Part shown: one piece after another, positions 57,179 to 64,000 of the stretch | Layout: each line of letters opens with the position of its first letter | How positions within the stretch are numbered: position 1 is the stretch's first letter | Source of the DNA: Clarkia xantiana subsp. parviflora | Taxonomy: Eukaryota > Streptophyta > Magnoliopsida > Myrtales > Onagraceae | NCBI GenBank assembly: GCA_036873135.1 | Contig: JAPTYO010000007.1 | Location: 22,984,763-23,048,762 of the forward strand | Direction: 5' to 3' | Length of the DNA stretch: 64,000 nucleotides | Notes under the pieces: model-generated | Seen by the model: the letters and a program-made list of their open reading frames with translations, nothing else | Databases searched by the model: none | What the model was told of the DNA's origin: nothing | Made by a program: the position numbers and the translations under genes

Positions 57179-59996
57179 ATTATAAATATATATATAGAAT
57201 CATTGTTGCTTATTTTATGACACTTATTTTGTCCAATTTTTAGGAATAATATTGCAACATTTGATTAATTTTAATTAAAGATCATCTACTTGATTGGCCC
57301 CCCAGAAAAGGATCATTTAATTGTGAATATTTTTGTTAAAAAGTTAGGGTAAATCTTATTAAACCAGTTTCTTAGTTTGTAGGTTATTTTATTTTTTTTG
57401 GCCAAAAGTTTGTAGGTTATAAAACTAGGGAAAAATAATGTAACCCATCATAAATATGATGATATGCTAGTTAATTCGCCAACTAATTAAACGTGTCTTG
57501 GCCATTTTTCAGTCCTACTACTACTTAAGGTTGTCAGGATCCCAATCCGGATATTATAATCTTACGACTTTACGACCCTAACGAAGTAAAACGATTCCGA
57601 TTATTTGTAGGATCTTAGAAGATCTTGATCCCGATATTAGGATCTTACGATTCGACGACCATAGTTAAGTAAAACGATTCTACGATTCAAATTACGTAAA
57701 ATCATCTCCATAGTAAGGATGAAATTGATAATTAATTTTAGATTAAGTAAATCAATGTCTCTATTATATATCAGTAAATTTAGGGTGACAAAACTAATTT
57801 TTCTCAACTTAAAAATAATTTTTAAGCTATTTTAAAATTATGTATGGGCAAGTTTTCATCGTCTCATATTATTTTTTTATATATTTATATCTTTGATAGA
57901 GTAGATTAATATAGTGAATTAGAGTATTATGTTATAATTAATCATAATCATTTGTAACGTTAAGTGTTACACGATTTAACGTATTCTAATATTTGATAAA
58001 ACTATTTAATATTTTATAACGAATATGATTTTGATAAATGTGTACATATATTAAATGATTCTTTTGTGGTATTGTTTATTTATTTGATAAATAGTAAATG
58101 AGTATACATTTATGTATATAGTATAACATATCATAAGAAATTATTCATAAATCATATGTTAATTTATAACTCACGTAGGATTTTACGATTCACGATCCGA
58201 TCCTATGAACGATCCGATTCTATACTAAAATGATTCTAGTTAGGATATTGATCCTAAGAACCTTGCTACTACCATATTATTATAATTTTTTTTAAAGATT
58301 GACGATTGATCTAGTATTTGACTAATCTATAAATTATTTTGCTTTATACCTAAATTAATACATATTCACACTCCGTAAAAGATAAAGAAATAATTATTTA
58401 AAAAAAAATATTTATAGTATTACAGTGCGGTTAAACCCGACATTTGGTTAATGGATTTAGTGCTCCATAGACATATTACATGGACATACACGTATACCAG
58501 ACCAGCTGTGTTGTTGCTATCAAGCATGGCAATGGAAACAGACATTTCGGTCTCATACTTGGAATGAAGCGTCAATGACCAAAATGTTTTCGGCCCAAAA
58601 GAATAGATTAAATGGGCCTCCTATAACCGGCCCAAATCATATGGGCTAAGGAAATGTATTGTCGTTTTAGCATTCAGGTGAAGAATAGTTGTGTTGAAAG
58701 TTTGGAGCTTCATCGGGTGCAAATGCAATCATATCATATAGTATTTTTACTTTTACATTCTTTCTTTATATTTATTATTTATTATTATTATTGCTCTACT
58801 ATGGGACACAACTCACAAGTTGCAACATGTAAAAAGAATACACATGTAGAGCACATGGGTACACATTTTTTATGGAATATAGAAACAGAAAGCTACTTCA
58901 CATTTAAAATAATCCATTCACAAAGTTTGATATGAATATTTAGTATGATGAGGTTTGAACACAAAACGGAATATCTAGTTAATAAATAAAATGTTAAAAT
59001 AATGTTTTAAAAACCTGTTTGAATTTTGAACCAGTAAGGTGGTTAGCCCCGTTTGGTTCAGTTCAACTAGTTAAAAGAAAAAAGACAAACCAAAAACATG
59101 TAAACTCAATCTAGTTTAATACTTTTTTTTATTTGAACCGCGGTGACCGATATTGGTCCGATTCGGTTCAAACCCTTCTAATATTTACCAAAACAAGACC
59201 GTTTATGTGCCAGGTTCATATTCCGAGCCAGTCCAACCATCAGACCGGTCTTCAAAACAATGCAATGCACTCGACGCTACAACAAACATATCAGAACGCT
59301 AGTCTAGTCTGACTAGTACGTGGGAATATGATACCAGTCTAAGTCAAGAGGCGCATGTCTTTGAATATTATTTATTCATTCATTCATTTTCGTTGAATAA
59401 TCGATGCAATATCTGTCCCTTTCCTTGACTTGGATCCTTCTAATTTGACTGAAACCTTAGAAAAAGCTTACCGTCATCATCTACACGAAGCTGCATATCG
59501 ACATCCTAAAGAGTCTCCTTTGAATATTAAAAGTCACATAAACCCCTTAGCCACTCATCGGATTAGCAACGTTAGTCTATCATTTAAGAATAATATTTCC
59601 TCCATCAATTTTAACCGCTATTCTCACTCTAACACCCTCATAATTTGTACCATGTAAAAAAAAAAAAAAATTGAGTCTTAATATGCAATAGAGATACAAG
59701 TTAAGTTTAACAAAAAAAATCTTATTTTATAGGTCCAAGTGAGTATAATGGGTTCGGATAATATTGAGTTAGGCTAGTGGGACAGTCGCTCAAATTTGGG
59801 AGTGACGGAATAGTAGCAGAGCTGACCCGAAACTATGATTAGACTTACAAGGAAAATGGCCTTACCAATAATAGCTGGTGTCCGACCATTATTTGGTTTG
59901 CAGGTATTTGGAACTATACACCCTTGAAGTTCTGATCACCTACTAAGAACAAAGATCCTAATCTGGTCAGCGACGAGGGGGCAATTCTTGTGTAGG
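57179..59996. other. AT-rich intergenic DNA
   Basis: Apart from the MITE at 57,526-58,265 nothing is supported. Short open frames at 58,654-58,935 and 59,430-59,657 lack recognisable motifs or codon bias. Poly-A and poly-T tracts are frequent. Confidence 0.5.
57526..58265. mobile_element. GATCC-rich MITE, copy 2
   Basis: Left end AAGGTTGTCAGGATCCC, right end GATCCTAAGAACCTTG, which pair as terminal inverted repeats. The subterminal GATCTTACGATTC and ACGATCCGATCC words match copy 1 at 40,070-40,960. Flanks carry imperfect 8-bp repeats CTACTACT and CTACTACC. The AT-rich core has no ORF. Confidence 0.7.
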
Positions 59997-60269
59997 CTTG
60001 GTGTCAGTGGCGGATCCAGGAACCCAGCTAAGTGGGTTCCTGTTATGCTCTTTCGTAATATTAAGAATAAGTTATATTAATATCAATTCGGGTCGATTTT
60101 TTTTTCTTTTTAAACGTAACATTAATGACATTTTTATAATAGCTATCAATCTGTACAACTGATAAAAAAGAAGAATTATCTATTCATTAAGAAAAAGAAG
60201 TAAAATCAAGATCAAGATGTTACATGATACTATTGATTTTGTGTGGAAAAAATAAATCATTCATACGAG

Positions 60270-61135
60270 CAGGGCCGGCCCAAGGGTAAGGCAACTAAAG
60301 CTAGGGCTTTAGGCCTCCACTTATTGAGGGCCTCATATTCATATGTATTTCAATAGAGCGGGCCTAGTGATGACAAAAAAATAAAAATTAACGGACCTCT
60401 ATATCTTTTAAAATTGTAATGGATGAACTAATAAAATAACGATTACCCAATAAATTAAAATCATTAATGTTGACCTCAAATTCATAGGTATATTTTAATA
60501 GTGGGCCTAACGATAACAAAAAAAAAGGACTTCTATAGCATTTCTCTATAGCATTTAAGGTTGTAATGAACAAATAAAATAAAGATTACTAAAAAACTAA
60601 TAATCGTTAATGTTGCTATCACTTTTTTTGTCATTTCCAAATTTATATTGAGATGGAAAAATATATTTTCTATGATAACTTAATAAACTCTTGGAAACAG
60701 TTTTAATCAACCACCTAAATATTAAACAAAAAATTCATCTAATTAATTAGGGATAATATTAATTTAAAATAGCGTAAAATCTTAAAACTAGATAGTATTT
60801 ATACATTTTAATTTCTTATTCTCTTCTAATTATTCTTCTTATAAATTATTGGCTCACTCCATTATCATTATATGATCTTTAAATATATAATTCTTTCCAG
60901 TTTGCAAATGAATTATTTATATTATCAATTGAAAACGTAATCTTAAAGAATCGAACATAAAAATTTCATTAGTGATTTTGTTTTTATAAAGTTTGAAGAA
61001 TAGATTTTAAATAAAAATGTACTATTAATCAATTTACTTATTTTTCATATTTAGCAAAAAAAAAAAAAAAAAAACAATTTTAGGCCCCAAATCAAAATAT
61101 GGCTTTAGGCCTCGACTTCGTTAGGGCCGGCCCTG
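60270..61135. mobile_element. Nested hAT-like element (CAGGGCCGGCCC ends)
   Basis: Left end CAGGGCCGGCCCAAGGG and right end GTTAGGGCCGGCCCTG are inverted copies. A perfect 8-bp duplication CATACGAG flanks it at 60,262-60,269 and 61,136-61,143. The subterminal GCTTTAGGCCTC occurs at both ends in opposite sense contexts. The AT-rich core has no intact ORF. It inserted after the outer hAT element. Confidence 0.9.
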
Positions 61136-61399
61136 CATACGAGAAAGAAGATTATGGATATTTTTATTTATAAAGTGTATTTTGTGGCTTTATAAAAAAA
61201 GTTGGAAAGAAAGGAAATCACGATCTGGTATTTAAAATGTGCATATTTTATATTATAAAAGTTTTTTTAGTAAAATATTATAAAAGTTGGAAAACTATAT
61301 AAACTAGTAATAAATAGTTCAGAAAAATTATATCTAGAAAAAGACAAATTCACGCGGTCTAAATATATTATCTAGAAAAAAGCAGAAATGCAGAGAAGC

Positions 61400-61463
61400 C
61401 ACACGTTGGAATCGAACCTATGACCTATAAATTATAATCACTGCGCCTTACCAGCTCGGCCAC
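61400..61463 (-). repeat. tRNA-like pol III box module
   Basis: The minus strand reads TGGCCGAGCTGGTAAGGCGC (A-box-like, as in Leu or Ser tRNAs) and about 30 bases later GGTTCGATTCC (a good B box). The acceptor and anticodon stems do not fold convincingly, so this is a tRNA-derived remnant or SINE head inside the hAT-like element rather than a functional tRNA. Confidence 0.5.
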
Positions 61464-61618
61464 AGGAATAATTGTGTCAAGTGGTGTTCTTCTAAATTAT
61501 TAAGCGGGTTCCCAAGAAAATATTAATGAAAATATACATATATTTACAAAAAAATACCCGAGCCAAGCGGTGTCCCGGGAACCGCTTAACATACTATAGA
61601 TCCGCCGCTGCTTGGTGT

Positions 61619-62137
61619 TTACACCAAACCAATACAATTAGGACAAGTGTCCCACTATTTTTTAAGTTTTTTCTAAAACCCTAAGGATGAACCCTAAAAT
61701 GGTGGGAGCAAAAGACACTTGTCGACATACCCGAGGGAGAGTAGGGGCATTAAAGGTAGCCTTAATGAGTAGGGATACTTGTCGCGAACATTATATTCTT
61801 TTTCTAAGCTCAAGTAATGACAATAAGTTCATCAGACTAAGTTGAAATGACCCAATTAATAATAATGGGTACAGTCAAATTGAGTTCGGCCAGTGGGGAT
61901 AGTCACTCGATCTTGAGGCGATGACACTTGTTTTTTTTTTAAAAACTATTATTATTTTTCTCACCACGTTATGGGACCACAAGAGACAAAACGTGCAAAT
62001 TATAAAGGGGTATGGACTTTCATTTTCATACCCCTATTCATTTTCCTCCATAAATATCACAACCCTAAGCCTTCCATTATTTCCTTCATAATATTACCTC
62101 AAAAGTATACCAAAGCATGCTCTAGCTGCTCTACTTT
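61619..62137. promoter_or_regulatory. Upstream region of the VQ-motif gene
   Basis: Presumed promoter and leader. CATAAATATC near 62,050 could be a TATA box, about 85 bases before the start codon. An in-frame-independent upstream ATG at 61,971 opens a 98-codon frame that overlaps the VQ start in another frame; it shows no recognisable protein. A block near 61,860-61,925 resembles 59,745-59,815 (see findings). Confidence 0.4.
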
Positions 62138-62701
62138 ATGTCAGGCCCCAACGACTGGATGCAGTTCTATCAGCAAAACTTGGCACCTCCTCCGGGCCGG
62201 GCTCCACCCACGGCTAATTTGTTCAGTGATGGGGATTCTACTCTTCTCTCTACTAGCCCGAACATGAGCCGGGATTCAAACCCGGTTCGGATGAGTGCAG
62301 AAGGCGGTGTATCGAGGCCCGCCCGAAGAAGGCCTCGGGCTTCTCGTCGGACTCCTGTCACCACAATGAGCACCGATGCAGCTAACTTTCGGGCCATGGT
62401 GCAACACTTCACAGGGGGCCCGAGCGTGGGTTCTGCTCCTGAACCGGGCCGTGGCGGACTGAGTTTTGAGTTTGGGCTAGGTGCAGCCCGTGGTGGAGAG
62501 GTTGCACCATCTGGGTCATTTCAGCAGCACCTGCAGCAGCAACAGTTCAATCAGAATCAAGTATTATATGGTGCAGTTAATAATGACCCGAGATTCGGGA
62601 GATCAGGATTAAACATGGATGGATCTCAAGCTCATCATGGGGATGGATCTTCTTCAAATGACAGAAGCAATAACAGCAACAACACTTACCACATGTTTTG
62701 A
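62138..62701 (+). CDS. VQ22: VQ-motif protein, JAV1/VQ22 type
   Basis: Intronless ORF of 187 residues, a typical plant VQ gene. The VQ motif is FRAMVQHFTGGP (FxxxVQxxTG) near residue 87, preceded by the basic RRRPRASRRTPVT stretch. The start MSGPNDWMQFYQQN resembles the JAV1 N-terminus as recalled. The C-terminal part is Gln-, Gly-, Ser- and Asn-rich. VQ proteins are nuclear cofactors of WRKY factors; JAV1 represses jasmonate defence and is degraded on wounding. The ATG at 62,138 is chosen because the conserved N-terminal words start there. The position next to a PPR gene matches the recalled Arabidopsis order At3g22150-At3g22160. Confidence 0.92.
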   Translation: MSGPNDWMQFYQQNLAPPPGRAPPTANLFSDGDSTLLSTSPNMSRDSNPVRMSAEGGVSRPARRRPRASRRTPVTTMSTDAANFRAMVQHFTGGPSVGSAPEPGRGGLSFEFGLGAARGGEVAPSGSFQQHLQQQQFNQNQVLYGAVNNDPRFGRSGLNMDGSQAHHGDGSSSNDRSNNSNNTYHMF

Positions 62702-63810
62702 TTAGAAAAAAGAATCATCAATCTAAAAGATGGTTACTGATAATCTGATAATTTCTATTTCTATTTGTTTGTATCTTTGTATTTGTTTGTTTTGACTGTA
62801 AAAGGACTGCTAATTAGGCAGTGACTTTTCTTTAGGAGACAATGTTTCTTTGTTGATCTTTCATGTTCAATGGTATTATTAAGATTAAAGGAGTTGGTAT
62901 CCTTCAAATCTTGGTCTTATATGATGTGTGTATAGATAATTACTTATAATTGCTTACAGATGGTATATGAACATTCAAACAAAAAAGCCGGTCATGCCCG
63001 GAAATATTGACTGTAATAATGAAGCTCAAGATTCCTTTTTAGACTATGATGATGATGTCAAGCATTCTATGAGATTAAAATAGCTTTGATTAGTCTCTTT
63101 GTATTCATCTAAGATAGTGGTTTATATTATATAAGGCACTGTAACTTTCTAATCTATTATAAAGATACATAGTATAATATTTATAATCAGAGAAACAAAT
63201 TTCAACAATGGCTGCAATCAGAAACAAAACCAATGATATACCATTCGAGGCGATAAAATGCCGGGAAGCATCAATAAATATCCTAATGGTACTACAGAAT
63301 AACCACAGAGAGACTTCCTTCATTAGGTAAGCAATTTTAAAGGAACGAGATCAGGAAATGAATATGATTGGTATCAATTTACCTTCAGTTTTTGTTGAAG
63401 CGACTTTATACCATTCCGATCTAAGGAGTTTCTGCAAAAAAAAAAAAAGACGATAAATGAACAACAATTTTCATCTTTCACCGGACTCATAAAACTAAAT
63501 CTGCTTTTGCTAAAGAACCTGGATAGTAATATCTGCACTGAAGCAGATTCTTGAACCTAGAGGCCTTGGTTGCAATTTCTCGCCTTCGTCAGTTTAACAT
63601 ATTTGAGTAGCATTCATCGAGTGCGACTGTACAAGCAATGGAGGTTACCAAGACACCTCAGGCTGCAGAATAATAGTTTCACATAAGCAAGGTGCACAAA
63701 TAAGAAGGCAAAGTCCATGAATATATCAACTACTTACCATTCCCTTAATAGCTAACGTTAGAACCATCAGTAGTATCAGCATCACAGCTGCCTCCTCAGG
63801 AAGTATTTCC
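62702..63810. other. Convergent 3' flanks
   Basis: 3' UTR of the VQ gene (+) and 3' flank of the PPR gene (-). AT-rich; some GT-AG-like pairs near 63,430-63,800 could be 3' UTR introns of the PPR transcript. No coding sequence is supported. Confidence 0.45.
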
Positions 63811-64000
63811 TCACTCTTCAATTTCAGACAAATCATTTGAATCAGACAAAGGAGAAGGTTGATACCCAGCACGTTTCATCTCCGTGGCAAGTCCTGCCAA
63901 CATATCATAAATCTCACGACTTTTATGGTGGGTCTGATCCTTTGATGCAAAATAGTTCAGATCCCCCGATATATCGATCCAACTTTGACCCATATCTTTT
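63811..64000 (-). CDS. PPR protein, E+ class, C-terminal end (partial)
   Basis: The frame enters from the right edge (KDMGQSWIDISGDLNYFAS) and ends at a TAA or TAG-type stop at 63,811 after DLSEIEE. The words GQSWIDI, YFASKDQTHHKSREIYDML and MKRAGYQPSPL are the E+ domain of PLS-class pentatricopeptide repeat proteins, which act in organelle C-to-U RNA editing. No DYW domain follows. Neighbouring JAV1 suggests the orthologue of At3g22150 (AEF1), recalled as an editing factor. The repeats lie outside the window. Confidence 0.88.
   Translation of the reverse strand, partial: KDMGQSWIDISGDLNYFASKDQTHHKSREIYDMLAGLATEMKRAGYQPSPLSDSNDLSEIEE

Larger units (their letters stand above)
60005..61610. 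mobile_element. hAT-like non-autonomous transposon
   Basis: Left end CAGTGGCGGATCCAGGAACC and right end GATCCGCCGCTG form terminal inverted repeats. A perfect 8-bp target duplication CTTGGTGT flanks it at 59,997-60,004 and 61,611-61,618. CAG-starting TIRs with 8-bp duplications are hAT features. It contains a second hAT-like element and a tRNA-like module, but no transposase frame. Confidence 0.9.

Noticed and set aside
58654..59657. Small open frames between the LTR and the hAT elements
   Set aside because: Short, AT-driven, no recognisable motif or splice context.
61400..61463. Functional tRNA gene
   Set aside because: A and B boxes are present, but acceptor and anticodon stems do not pair well and it lies within a transposon.

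Overview
The window is nuclear DNA from a eudicot plant. It has AT-rich intergenic DNA, short exons with GT-AG introns, (TA)n microsatellites, nested transposons and clearly plant-type genes. The species cannot be named from the sequence. From memory of Arabidopsis locus positions, several genes match neighbours on Arabidopsis chromosome 3 (the PPR gene/JAV1/POP2/RPL27B/PMH1-PMH2 block around At3g22150-At3g22330), which suggests a conserved gene-rich segment that transposons have expanded here.

Layout. 1.26-5.65 kb (-): GAUT7-like pectin galacturonosyltransferase. 6.23-6.89 kb: near-perfect foldback DNA element with a 10-bp target duplication. 8.13-8.49 kb (-): kinase-tail fragment of an LRR receptor kinase pseudogene. 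9.73-12.90 kb (+): mitochondrial DEAD-box helicase of the PMH/RH53 type. 15.66-18.36 kb (+): RING-CH membrane E3 ligase with an upstream ORF that overlaps its start codon. 18.79-20.90 kb and 22.98-24.97 kb (-): tandem folate-biopterin-transporter-like genes, each with a frame break. 26.95-32.18 kb (-): ER-lumen HSP70-17 (HYOU1/GRP170 type) with a textbook ER stress element upstream. 34.12-34.53 kb (+): ribosomal protein eL27. 35.44-39.02 kb (-): GABA transaminase with two one-base frame breaks. 62.14-62.70 kb (+): VQ-motif protein of the JAV1 type. 63.81 kb to the right edge (-): C-terminal end of an E+ class PPR protein.

Accessory part, about 40-61.6 kb. A TIR element (39.98-41.72 kb) holds a GATCC-rich MITE, and a relative of that MITE lies at 57.53-58.27 kb. 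A 5'-truncated Tat-like Ty3/gypsy element (42.78-57.18 kb, 3' LTR at 56.43-57.18) is split by a complete element of the same family in the opposite orientation (45,706-56,026; LTRs of 835 and 793 bp; 5-bp duplication CTCAT). The inner element has LTRs, PBS, a 1084-codon gag-protease-gag' ORF with no reverse transcriptase or integrase, a tandem-repeat 3' region, and a spliced gene-like region on the opposite strand. The truncated outer element carries the same antisense gene-like region. Two hAT-like elements, one inside the other, lie at 60.0-61.6 kb with perfect 8-bp duplications.

The most unusual items are the intact gag-protease-gag' polyprotein without pol, the conserved antisense gene-like region, the tandem array whose hairpin stems vary in a compensatory way, and single-base frame breaks clustered in otherwise conserved host genes.
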